Source: Pseudeuparius sepicola (taxonomy: Eukaryota; Arthropoda; Insecta; Coleoptera; Anthribidae). Taken from it: a stretch of 64,000 nucleotides of DNA. The notes beneath the pieces are model-generated. The model was not told where the DNA came from. It worked only from the letters and a program-made list of their open reading frames with translations, and made no database searches. Position numbers and translations under genes: made by a program. Numbering within the stretch: position 1 is the stretch's first letter; every line of letters starts with the position of its first letter. Of the stretch, positions 44,414 to 54,624 are shown piece after piece. The DNA lies in NCBI GenBank assembly GCA_963920635.1, contig OY987299.1:124807373-124871372 (forward strand), read 5' to 3'.

Positions 44414-44441
44414 CTGATGAAGGTCACGAAGTAGACCGAAA
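44414..44441 (+). ncRNA. Hammerhead ribozyme-like core in the Penelope arm
   Basis: CTGATGA, stem GGTC, loop ACGAAGTA, stem GACC and GAAA follow in the order and spacing of a hammerhead core with stem II. Hammerhead motifs are known in the terminal repeats of Penelope-like elements. I could not draw convincing stems I and III, so self-cleavage is not shown. Confidence 0.6.
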
Positions 44442-44522
44442 GCTTGGTATTATAAAAAGAAGTTAATATATACCTTTCTGGCTGCAAAACTCGTTATTTT
44501 ATCTACTAAATTTACAAAAATC

Positions 44523-44795
44523 TTCAGTATAAAATGAAAATAAAAAGACTCAATTTCAGTATTTTGGTTTAAAATAATTACTGAATGGTTTCGATAACAG
44601 TTGCAAAATTAGTTCAGTTTCAAATAAAATTCACAATAAATTCAGTATCTCTAAAGTTTCCAAAATAATTTCAAAATCCAAAATAAAAGGCAATTCAAAC
44701 ATAAAGGAATCAAAACAAAAATATCTTACTACTTGGTCAGTCCAGTTACTCAGGTGCTTAGAAGAATTTTCGTGGTTTTGTTTAGGGGCTACTAC
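44523..44795. other. Short interval between Penelope and hAT elements
   Basis: AT-rich, rich in TTCAGTAT and CAAAATAATT motifs like 41450-41760. It may be the remains of one older repeat split by the Penelope insertion. Confidence 0.35.
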
Positions 44796-47146
44796 CAGTG
44801 GCGGATTTTCAGGGTAGGCAAATGAGGTGGCGCCTCACCAAAGTAAATCAGGCAAGTTTTTTTTATTCATTGATTCCAGTGACTTTTTCCGCGTGGAAAA
44901 ACCCCGTCCCGTGGGTAGGTGTAGGTATCCACTTAAAAAGCACTTTAAGTTTTTCAAAATTTTCCAATTTTCCGGGCAACTTTTACAATTTTCCTTTCCC
45001 TAAAAACCTTATTATTACCATTGAGTAATTATTCCTTTACTCAATGTTATTACCCATTACGAACATTTTTTTTTTAAATTAACCAAATCGTTCCGGCCGA
45101 TTATCCTTTTTTTACTTGAACTATCATTTTTCGCTGTTCAGCAACCGATACATTATTTCGGGAGGGTTAGTTGTTACTTTTGAGTTTCACATAAAATCTA
45201 AGCATTTTACGACAATTTGTCAAGAGTCATTTTTTGTCTGAGACTAAATGCCCGTTTCGGAAAAAATATCTGTTTTAATTTTGTACAGGGTGGTAATACT
45301 TTCCTTAGCAAATTAATCTAACTAATTACCCGTATCTCCGCCACTGCATAATTTAGGAGCTTAATATTTTTTTACTCTTATGGCTCTCCGTCAATGTGAC
45401 ATTTCTGTCGAATTTGGTTTAGTTACCTTTAAAACGTGGGAAATAAGAAAATAAAAACTATATTTTTTTATAAAATTTTAACGCCCTGTAACTTTTTTAA
45501 TATGCATTTTAGGGCATATGTACACATAAACTTTTATGCTTGAAATTAGTTTTTCTACCATTGTTTTCATTTATGACATTTACAACCGGGACACCATGTA
45601 TACATCACCTAGAATGCATATTCGATAAGAGCAGGCACAAAAATAGCTAAAATCACACTCCTTGAGGCGGAATTTCTTTTAATATTTGGTTAAAAAAAAT
45701 TACGTTAGATCAGAAATAACTGAATTTTAAATATAGATAATATTAAAATTTACTTTATTTTCAATGCGCTGCTGCCTAAAATAATGAAAACATTGTATTT
45801 AAGCTATTTACGAAAATTTATATACCTTCAGCTGTTGTTGCAACTGAATGATTTTCATTCTCTATAATGGAAGAAGTCATATCTGCTTATGTTAAAATAG
45901 CTCGTGACTTCTTGCGTGGAACAAAATACGTCAACTCAATTCTGCGGTGCAGATTTTTTACCACCCTAATAAAAAATGCAACAAAATCGCCCTGCTGATT
46001 TTTTTTTCAAAAAATCGGTTAATTGGCGATAACTTTTTTGTTTTAAATTTAATAATTATGGTTTCGATCTTGCGGCGGCATTCGATTCCTTGGAAAAACT
46101 ACCCAAGTTTAGTTTTTGAACCATCAATTTAGGTATCTTAAAAATGACCGAGATATCAGCTTTTATCGTCTTAACTGGGACTCCCTCTAATATTTCCAGT
46201 TTATATGTCAATATACAAAAAAAATAATACATATATCTATTTAAATTTTTAATTTCAAATTCTGCTACGAGTAACTTATTAGTAACTTTGTTTCAAAAAG
46301 CACGGCAAACTTGATCAGAATAAAATTCGAAAAAAGTCTGAACTTTCAGCAGCGGTAGAGAAAAACATCCTGTATTATTTTTTCTTGCAGTCTCGTCCAT
46401 CAATACTTTGGGTGGTCCTGTTAATTCTTCAATTGTTTTAAAATCATTCCATGGCACGCTTGACTCTCCAGGGGCCCTCGAAATCACTACTTTGGGCAAC
46501 TTTAAGGCACTGTAAAACCGAACTCCCTGTATATTTTTAGTTCAAATTTTGAACTTAAGGGTTTTAGACGGTCCTAATTAACGCTGTATGGTCAGATTTT
46601 AAATAAAAAAATGCCTAAATAGATTTTGTGAAAATCGGGGTTTAAAAAAAATCTTAGCCGGCCCTGGAATTGCAAATGTGTTCACGTAGAAAGTTGCGCA
46701 TTTTGAAGACCTTTGTATCAAAAAAAATAATTTGAAAATATCCCAACAAATCAATTTTTTATTGATTTGTGTCCACTTAAAAGTGAGGTGAGGAAAGTAT
46801 GGTGAGTGGAAGTAGTGTTCAACAAAAAAAATTAAAAAATATGTACTCGTATATAGGTATTCTCTAAATCGGTTTAATCGCCGAAAACCAAAATATGAGC
46901 AAGTGTATGTGTGTGTGCCCACGATAACTTTCGAAGGGATTAAGATATAAGCTTCAACTTCCGCCGATCCCTTAAGCGTTCAGAAAATTTTGAAAAATTA
47001 TTCTTCGCAAATGTCTTGCATAAACTCTAAGGTTTACAATTTTTGGGCTCTTGAAAAATAATACCTTCACAGGCCGAATGTTTTTTTTTTTTGAGTTTCA
47101 ATATTGTGGTCGCCTCACCTGTCGAAATGTGTCAGATCCGCCACTG
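44796..47146. mobile_element. hAT-type element, CAGTGGCGGA ends
   Basis: CAGTGGCGGATTTTC on the left mirrors GATCCGCCACTG on the right, with GCCTCACC shared just inside. The flanks GCTACTAC and GCTGCTTC match at 6 of 8 bases, a decayed 8-bp duplication. The interior has fragments of CAGGGTG-type MITEs (for example about 45292) and no transposase. Confidence 0.7.
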
Positions 47147-47421
47147 GCTGCTTCTGCATCTGGGGGCCGCAAGCGCGACTGGTCTGCTGATCGTCGGGTA
47201 CTGGACGCTGGTTGACAACTGACGAACTGACTGACCCCAGTTGGGAATCCTTCCCTATAATTTAAACCTCGATTTTCCAGGATTACCTTATATGGTCGGG
47301 CATTTGGACTTCCGTGAATTCGGTCGCGTGGTGGGCCATCTGGACGGCCCGAAATTGTGTCTATAATAATGCCATTACAATTTCCTAAGAATCCATCGTT
47401 CGACTGAAGCCAGCGTCCCAA
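47147..47421 (-). other. Open, GC-richer minus-strand segment, unrecognised
   Basis: The minus strand is open (GNCNGIIIDTISGRPDGPPR and on) up to the hAT end. Composition differs from its flanks. It could be part of a retroelement terminal repeat or a coding fragment. I do not recognise it. Confidence 0.25.
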
Positions 47422-47798
47422 TATCGCGACTTGTATTTAATAATTTTATAAGTATTTCTTGGGGCTCCTATCGGGGCATCACAAAAGTTTAAAAAATAGT
47501 TAAGTAATATTTTTGCTCTACCGATACAAATGACAAATGATAGTTGACCTGACCTACATGCACCCTAAATAAATGTTTAATTTCGCTATATGTGATTTAA
47601 TATACAGTGTGTCCCAATTTGATACTGGACACCTCAATGGGCGCCCATAGGGGGGGGGGCAAGGGGGGGCACGTGCCCCCCCCCCCTGGAGATTCTCAAA
47701 ATCCCTTCGCGTTGTATTTTATATTATTGTAGATGAGGAAAAGATTATTTTCATATTCTTCCAGGTATATAAAACAAACCCCTGAAATATTTTATATA

Positions 47799-49238
47799 CA
47801 CTGGCGGCAAAAATTAGAGGATATTGCTATAAATATTAGGAACGAGTTTAAAATTTATTTTGAGCAGTGTAGGCATAGTATACGTACTTTTTTACAGGCG
47901 CTAAGAACAAAAAAAGTCCAATATATTTTTTGTCTTCAATGAAAATTTTATTTTTTGTTGCAAACCCACAATATCCATTCAATCGATGTATAGCAGTTTT
48001 AAGTTTCGAAGCGTCTAAAGCGCATATTTTTGTTTCCAAATATGCCGCTACGACATTTAACACCTGCTGACGCAAATAGAGCAATAGGTATGCTACAGGG
48101 TGGTCTGCGGCAAATTGACGTTGCTCGAGAGCTTGGAACATCGCAAAGTGTTGTAAGCAGACTTTGGAATAGGTTCAGGGAAACGGGAAGTGTTAACCGA
48201 AGACGCGGTCAAGGTCGTAGAAGAAGTACAACACGCCAACAAGACCGATATTTTACGATAAGTTCCAGACGACAGCCTACCCTACCTGCAACCCGACTCC
48301 GGCAACAGTTTCAAGCTGCTACTGGTACAAGAATTTCAATTAGAACGGTGCGTAATCATTTGCATGAGGTTGGGTTACATGCCCGAAGAGCATTTAGAGG
48401 GGTACCTCTGTCTAGGAGGCACAAACAAGAGAGAGTTGCTTGGGCACGATTGAGGCAAAATTGGGAACGTGAGTGGCGGTCAGTTTTGTTCACCGATGAG
48501 TCAAGATTCGGTTTACATAGCGATTCACGACGTCTGCGGGTGTGGAGGAGTCGAGATACGCCAAGACACCGCAGCTACGTACAAGAAGTTTACCCATACA
48601 GAGGAGGTTCAATTATGGTTTGGGGAGGAATTGCTCTAGGTCGCCGCACAGCTTTGTATGTCTGCCAAAACACTATGACAGGCATCCTCTATGAGCAGAA
48701 CATTATTCGTGGGCATGTCTCTGAAATTGCTCAAGACATTGGCGAAGAATTCGTGTTTGTTGACGACAACGCTCCTCCACATAGAACTGCTTCTTCGCGG
48801 AGGGCCATCAGGGAACTTGGAATACACCATTTACGGCTTCCGGCAAGATCGCCCGACCTTAATCCAATAGAACACGTGTGGGATATCCTTCAACGCGCCC
48901 TAGATGACCACAACCCCCCTCCTCAGACCAAGAATGACTTGATAAATGTTTTACCTCAGTTGTGGGAGAATATTGATCAAAATGAAATAGATAATTTAAT
49001 ATTAAGTATGCCGCGACGAATAATTGAGGTTTTGGATGTAAATGGAGCCCATACTCATTATTAGAACAAAAGGCAAATCACTGTATTTATAAAAAAATAT
49101 TTTAGTGTAAATTTTTTGAATCTGTAGGAGTTAAATTATTGTTATGTAGTTACAATAAATACAAAAAGACAAAATCTCGCTTTTATTAGGTATTCTATTT
49201 TAAGATATTATAATATCCTCTAATTTTTGCCGCCAGTG
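47799..49238 (+). mobile_element. Intact Tc1-type transposon
   Basis: 27-bp perfect TIRs begin CACTGGCGGCAAAAATTAGA and are flanked by TA on both sides. The 1440-bp length and single uninterrupted transposase are typical of an autonomous Tc1 element. It sits directly next to a family A end at 49243. Confidence 0.95.
48042..49064 (+). CDS. Tc1-type transposase, DD34E, intact
   Basis: Cuts and pastes the element at TA sites. From the ATG at 48042 (MPLRHLTPADANRAIGML) the frame runs 340 residues, the usual Tc1 length. The N-terminal paired-like HTH region has GGLRQIDVARELGTSQSVVS (first helix-turn-helix), then RTVRNHLHEVGLHARR (second). The catalytic triad is visible: LFTDESRFGL (first Asp), VFVDDNAPPH (second Asp) and SPDLNPIEHVW (Glu), with 34 residues between the second Asp and Glu. 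A TTG 12 nt upstream is also in frame but the ATG is preferred. No stops or frameshifts, so this copy may be active. Confidence 0.96.
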   Translation: MPLRHLTPADANRAIGMLQGGLRQIDVARELGTSQSVVSRLWNRFRETGSVNRRRGQGRRRSTTRQQDRYFTISSRRQPTLPATRLRQQFQAATGTRISIRTVRNHLHEVGLHARRAFRGVPLSRRHKQERVAWARLRQNWEREWRSVLFTDESRFGLHSDSRRLRVWRSRDTPRHRSYVQEVYPYRGGSIMVWGGIALGRRTALYVCQNTMTGILYEQNIIRGHVSEIAQDIGEEFVFVDDNAPPHRTASSRRAIRELGIHHLRLPARSPDLNPIEHVWDILQRALDDHNPPPQTKNDLINVLPQLWENIDQNEIDNLILSMPRRIIEVLDVNGAHTHY

Positions 49239-49242
49239 TATA

Positions 49243-49985
49243 CAGTGTGTCCCAATTTGATACTGGACACCTCAGAACTATATGAAGGACAAGGAAAACA
49301 AATGGTCTCTATTTTTTTATTGGTATTACCAAGGGAGAGTATCTCATAGGCGGTAGTATTTGGATGGGGTAATTATTATTTCATGGCCTGCTATGATTTT
49401 TTAAAATAGCTAATTTTCAAGAAACCCTATTAGGGGATTTTTTTATGACAAAATGATATTAAGAAAACTTGTTCAGAATGAAAAACTGAGTAGAATTGCA
49501 AAATTTCAAAAGTCTAGGCCTACTTTAATTTTTAGCTTTTTCGCCATTTTCTCCCATTTTTTTCTTAAAAAGTGTCGTTTCTGGAGTTTTCACGTCAAAA
49601 TATTATTAAGGAAACTTGATCATCGTGAAAAAATAAAATTTTGACGTGAAATCTCCACAAAGGACACTTTTCTAAGAAAAAAGTGGGAGAGAAATCTAAA
49701 AATCAAAATAGGCCTAGAGTTTTGAAATTTTGCGAATATACTCAGTTTTTCATTCTGAACAAATTTTTGTTAATAACATTTTGTCGTAAAAAAATCCCTA
49801 ATGGAGTTTCTTGAAAATTTGCTATTTTAAAAAATCATAGCAGGCCATGAGATAATTACCCCATCCAAATACCACCGCCTATGAGATACTCTCCCTTGGT
49901 ACTACCAATAAAAAAATAAAGACCATTTGTTTTCCTTGCCCTTCATATATTTCTGAGATGTCCAGTATCAAATTGGGACACACTG
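49243..49985. mobile_element. Third family A copy, short palindromic form
   Basis: TA-CAGTGTGTCCCAATTTG and CAAATTGGGACACACTG-TA flank 743 bp whose two halves are inverted copies (GAACTATATGAAGG against CCTTCATATATTTC). It lies inside family B, which is itself inside another family A element. Confidence 0.85.
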
Positions 49986-50338
49986 TATATAAATATATAT
50001 ATATACAAGCTAGCTCTAGTTTTGTTTTATTGTTTTAATTTTTTCTTGTATTTTGTTTAGGTTGGTTGACATTAAAAATTGTTTATTTGTTACTCTTACC
50101 CAAACTTTTTTAATTTTGCCCCCCCCCCCTAAAATATTTTCTATGGGCGCCCTTGCCTCAGAACTATATGAAGGTCAAGGAAAACAAATGGTCTCTATTT
50201 TTTATTGGTAGTCCCAAGGGAGAGTATCTCATAATCGGTGGTATTTGGATGTGGTAATTATTTCATGGCCTGCTATGATTTTTTAATACAGCTAATTTTC
50301 AAGAAACCCTATTAGGGATTTTTTTATGACAAAATGAT

Positions 50339-51085
50339 GCCTGTTTTACATTGACAATTTCTTCATGAATTAATTCATGAAGTCACTTCAAGGACAAATT
50401 ATTATAAAAAGTCATGTATTACACTGGCAATTTCTTCATGAATTTGAAGAATACATAATTTTAAAGAGATAATATACTTATAAAAAGTGTGTGAAATCTT
50501 AGAATATGTTTTATTTATGTATTCCGCTGCCAAGGCACAGCTCCCTCATTCACGAAATAATCACAAAACTCCTCTCGGGCAGCAACGCAAGCATGTCTTG
50601 GTGAGCATGTTTAGTAAGAAAGTCCAAACTGAAATATATATAGTCTTTATCAAGCTCTTCTAGGATGGAACTAGGACATTTGGGTCTCAAAAATTATGTA
50701 ATGTGCAACATGCCAATGTTATGGTTTGCACTTTTTCCACATTCAAATTAATTGTAGTCAAAGAAACTCTAAATCATTTCGCCAAAATGCCAAATGCATT
50801 TTCAACTACTCTTCTAGCCAGACAATCTGTAAGTAGTTAAAGATGCTTTGGATGAAGATGGATATGGTTAGAAAATATGTTCTGTGAGGGAAAATGCGGC
50901 ACAAAAAAATTATTTTGTTTTTTATTCTCTGTGTTTGTATTCGCTAGAATCTGACATAAGGTGGCAAAAAATTCATCAATTTCTTCATCAGTGTAAAATA
51001 GAACTTGTCGTGAATTAATTCATGAATTTATTCATAAACTTATTCATGAATTAATTCATGAAGAAATTGTCAATGTAAAACAGGC
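50339..51085 (-). mobile_element. Harbinger-type transposon relic
   Basis: Inverted ends GCCTGTTTTACATTGACAAT and ATTGTCAATGTAAAACAGGC continue through TTCATGAATTAATTCATGAA. It is inserted into family A. It carries a decayed Harbinger transposase on the minus strand. Confidence 0.8.
50690..50829 (-). pseudogene. Harbinger (DDE_4) transposase C-terminal fragment
   Basis: The minus strand reads CLARRVVENAFGILAK, stop, FRVSLTTINLNVEKVQTITL, then ACCTLHNF and a stop. R-R-V-V-E-N-A-F-G-I-L-A ... L-A-C-C-x-L-H-N-F is a hallmark of the end of PIF/Harbinger nucleases. The Glu in VVEN is the third catalytic residue in that family. The internal stop makes it a pseudogene. Confidence 0.85.
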
Positions 51086-51603
51086 TTAAGAAAACTTGTT
51101 CAGAATGAAAAACTGAGTAGAATTGCAAAATTTCAAAAGTCTAGGCCTACTTTTATTTTTAGCTTTTTTGCCTTTTTCTCCCACTTTTTTCTTAGAAATG
51201 TGTCCTTTCTGGAGCTTTCACGTCAGAATATTATTAAGGAAACTTGATCATCGTGAAAAAATAAAATTTTGACTTGAAAGTTCCAGAAAAGACACTTTTC
51301 TAAGAAAAAAGCGGGAGATAACTCTAAAAATTAAAGTAGCCTTTTGAAATTTTGCGAATATACTCAGTTTTCATTCTGAACAAATTTTTGTTAATAACAT
51401 TTTGGCGTAAAAAAATCCCTAATGGAGTTTCTTGAAAATTTGCTATTTTAAAAAATCATAGCAGGCCATGAGATAATTACCCCATCCAAATACCACCGCC
51501 TATGAGATACTCTCCCTTCGTACTACCAATAAAAAATAAAGACCATTTGTTGCCCTTGCCCTTCATATATTTCTGAGGTGTCCAGTATCAAATTGGGACA
51601 CAC

Positions 51604-51634
51604 TGTATATATATATATATATATATATATAATA
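51604..51634. repeat. TA microsatellite at the family A / family D junction
   Basis: A run of TA about 28 bp long directly after the family A end. Confidence 0.9.
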
Positions 51635-52208
51635 AAAAACCCGAAATTAGCCTGCCAGAATTGACCAGCGTATTCTACGACCTAAAAAAATGAAAAAGTT
51701 CCTATAAACATGGCCTCAAAAATGCCCCCTAATGGGGCTATAGCCCCCGAAAGGGGCAGTTTCACAAACGGTTTTTTCTAAATATTTCCAGAACGAACAA
51801 AGATAAAATTCTGAAATTTGGTACGTGATGTACCTGTGAGATTTGATATTTGCCGAGGTCGCGAGAGTTGGACATTCTTAATCATAGGCGTCCTAAATGG
51901 GGGGGCTAAGGGGTTAAAAATGCCCTAAATTTTTTGTGTGTGCTTTTTCCCCAAATTTATTGCAAAATTATAAAATTTCAGGGTATCGTATTGAAATTTT
52001 TTTGCAGAGAGCCATGAAAATGTGTATTAGAAATTAGCCTGCGATATTTTACCAGCGTGTTCTGCGACCCAAAAAAACGAAAAAGTTCCTATAAACATGG
52101 CCTCAAAAATGCTCCCTAAGAGGGCTATAGCTCCCGAAATGGACACTGTGGCAAACGGTTTTTTCTAAACATTTCCAGAAAGAGCAAAGATAAAATTCTG
52201 AAATTTGG

Positions 52209-53437
52209 CGAGGCCAACGATAAAGACAGGCCACGGCGCTAACGCATAATCGCGTAGTCACGTGACCAACTTAGTGCTATTTAATGAAAGGCATTTTTGG
52301 AGATAAGTAGAAAAAACAAATTTCGTAACAATTTGACAAGTTTTCTTTCATCTATTACATTATTGGTTTTGTGCATCCAAGCTTTCTCTAATTGTTTTTT
52401 CAAAATTTTCAACCTGCCTCAGCTGTTTTGGGCACTCACAATGTTTTGGCACTTCTCAAAAATTGTTGGGACATCACCTTCCTTTAGCTTAGGTGATATT
52501 CTCTATAGGTATTTTCGTCCCACAACACATTTGTCCACTTTAATTATTGTTTCACTTTCTTGAAAATGTGTTAGTCACACATACTTAAGGGTTTTTTAGA
52601 AATTAAATCTCAGTTGGGATTTGACGAATCCATTTTTGACGAAATTTTCATCCCGAGGGAAAACAAATGTTTGTTATGGCGACACTTTCTTCCTGGCTTT
52701 TGTAATATGTATAAATATAATATAAACAGACCCAATATTTGGTATTTAGGTTATTTTTTACGAAATAAAAATGAAAACTAACCTCAGTAGGTAGGTATAC
52801 TGCAAATATTGACGAGGTCTCAGTTGTTCGGCAGCTTGAAAGACCGAATAGATAAACCGTATCGGGGCGTGGGTCGACAACGAAAATCAACGGTTACAAC
52901 ACTGATTTATTTCGCACAAGGTGAATGGTGAATACAATAAATACACAAACCAGAACGTGGTCAACGGGAACGGCTTCCAGCCACCCGGACCGTCTGAACT
53001 CGCGGATCTCCCGTACGCAGTTCACCCCTCTGTGAATCAGGCTCCACTGTCCAATACGGTCCATGTCCATAATAATAGTCCATTCCGGAATTCCGGGCTC
53101 CCTATTCTGTGGTTCGGGGGAGAATTCCCCTTTACAGCTCACGCGTCGGTGCGAGCGGCACCAATACTCCTGGACGGCACGGCTCCCACCAGTTTATCGT
53201 GCTCCCACCCAGAGGCCATAATAACACCTGGGCGGTTCCCCTCCGCCAGGACACACTCGCACTCGACACAAACTTGTTTCTAAAATATAAACTAAGACGT
53301 TTAAAAACACTTTAAACATTTAAACTTCTCAAAACCCAATCTGCCGCTTCCAGTTATGTGACAAATGACATGTAACGTCTGACTAAGATGGCCACGTGAT
53401 TTTTGTGCGCCAGGGCCTGTCTTTATAGTAGGCCTTG
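52209..53437. mobile_element. 1.2-kb TIR element with 9-bp target duplication, copy 2
   Basis: Same family as 35738-36939. Ends CGAGGCCAACGATAAAGACA and inverted CAAGGCCTACTATAAAGACA. GAAATTTGG is duplicated exactly at 52200-52208 and 53438-53446. Small indels separate the two copies, including the GC-rich stretch at 53110-53220. Confidence 0.9.
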
Positions 53438-53783
53438 GAAATTTGGTATGTGACGTACCTGGGAGAATAAATCATGAAAAAACCGCACAAAAATTTTTTT
53501 GGATATTTTTAACCCCTTGACCCCCCTTATTTGGGACGCCTATGTTGAAGAATGTCAAATTATCTCTACCTCGGTAAACGTCAAATCTCACAGGTATATC
53601 ACACACCAAATTTCATAATTTTATCGTTGTTCGTTCTGGAAATATTTAGAAAAAAACCGTTTGCTAAAGTGTCCATTTCCGGGGCTATAGCCCCCTTAAG
53701 GGACTTTTTTGAGGCCATGTTTATAGGAACTTTTTTCATTTTTTTGTACCAAAAAAGGTGGTGGTATATTATGGCAGGCTAGT

Positions 53784-53816
53784 TTCTATATAGCTATATA
53801 TATGTCTGTGCTAATA
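53784..53816. repeat. Degraded micro-element
   Basis: TATATAGCTATATATATGTC followed by TGTGC matches one half and the centre of the 24836 palindrome. The left CACAGAC end is lost. Confidence 0.45.
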
Positions 53817-54532
53817 GTCATTTTCAGGGCACTCTGCAAAAAATTTTCAAAACGAGTTTACTCGAAAACCATGCATGCTATCGAAGTTCAACTAGAGCAC
53901 CTTTTCTTCGTAGAATACCTTCAACTTTCATAATTTCGCAAGAAATCTGGAAAAAAAGTATACAAAAAAAATTTGGGGTAATTTTAACTCCTGAACCTCC
54001 CCATTTGGGACGCCTATGATTAAGAATGTCTAAGTATCGCTACCTCGGTAAATGTCAAATCTTACAGGTACATCACATACCAAATTTCAGAATTGTATCT
54101 TTGTTCGTTCTGGAAATATTTGTAGAAACCCGTTTGTGAAACTGCCCCTTTCGGGGGCTATAGCCCCATTAGGGGGCATTTTTGAGGCCATGTTTATAGG
54201 AACTTTTTTAATTTTTTTAGGTCGTAGAACACGCTGGTAAATTATGGCAGGCTAATTTCGGGACACCCTGTATATTATAATATTTATCTACTTCGTGTTC
54301 TTGTTTGTCATAATTTAGAAAAATTTGCACTGCTCTGTAATAAATATAATTTAAAAGAAAAACAAATTGATATAATAAATAATAACAACTATTGTAAATA
54401 TAATTTGCCAAAATAATTTATAATTACATTTTCTGTTAAATTTCACGTTCTATAAAATTATAAGTTAAGTAATTTTATTAACTCTAATTCTATTAACCCG
54501 GACTAATAAAAATCGTAATTAAAAATAAGCAA

Positions 54533-54620
54533 GTCTCTATTTCACTTTACAGAAAAATAGCCAGTGTTTTAGACATAAATTTGGTCCTAATGCAATCTCT
54601 TCGCAATGTAAATTAACGTA
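54533..54620. repeat. Copy of the 3' flank of the odorant-binding-protein fragment
   Basis: AAGTCTCTATTTCACTTTAC, ATAAATTTGGTCCTAATG and CAATCTCTTCGCAATG match 26570-26655 (GAGTCTCCATTTC, ATAAATTTGATTCTAATAC, CAATCTCTTTGC). No exon precedes it here. Confidence 0.55.
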
Positions 54621-54624
54621 ATAT

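Larger units (their letters stand above)
41776..44510 (+). mobile_element. Penelope-like retroelement with inverted terminal copies
   Basis: TTTACAAAAATC is duplicated exactly at 41764-41775 and 44511-44522. Inside, 41810-42378 and 43821-44509 are inverted copies of each other (the left copy lacks about 120 bp). They flank reverse transcriptase and GIY-YIG coding sequence. A 34-bp extension (41776-41809) precedes the left arm. The arrangement fits a Penelope-like element: 5' truncated, with its 3' part repeated in inverse. The left arm carries a mirrored piece of the endonuclease end (42074-42367). Confidence 0.9.
47635..50155. mobile_element. Family B element, GGGCGCCCATAG ends, poly-G/C tracts
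   Basis: CAATGGGCGCCCATAG on the left mirrors CTATGGGCGCCCTTG on the right, flanked by CCT on both sides (3-bp duplication: ACACCT then CCTCAG, original ACACCTCAG). Runs of G and C lie just inside both ends. It contains the Tc1 element and a further family A copy. Class unresolved. Confidence 0.65.
47605..51605. mobile_element. Family A element, split by nested insertions
   Basis: Ends TA-CAGTGTGTCCCAATTTG and CAAATTGGGACACACTG-TA. Its own sequence is 47605-47634, 50156-50338 and 51086-51605. The gaps are filled by family B (47635-50155) and a Harbinger relic (50339-51085). Sequence resumes in register with the other copies after each. Confidence 0.8.
51641..54266. mobile_element. Family D, compound palindrome
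   Basis: CCCGAAATTAGCCTGCCA on the left returns as TGGCAGGCTAATTTCGGG then ACACCCTG-TA on the right. Blocks such as TTCCTATAAACATGGCCTC and GGGGCTATAGCCCC occur twice on each arm, so the element is a palindrome with an internal duplication. It is interrupted by the element at 52209. Confidence 0.75.
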
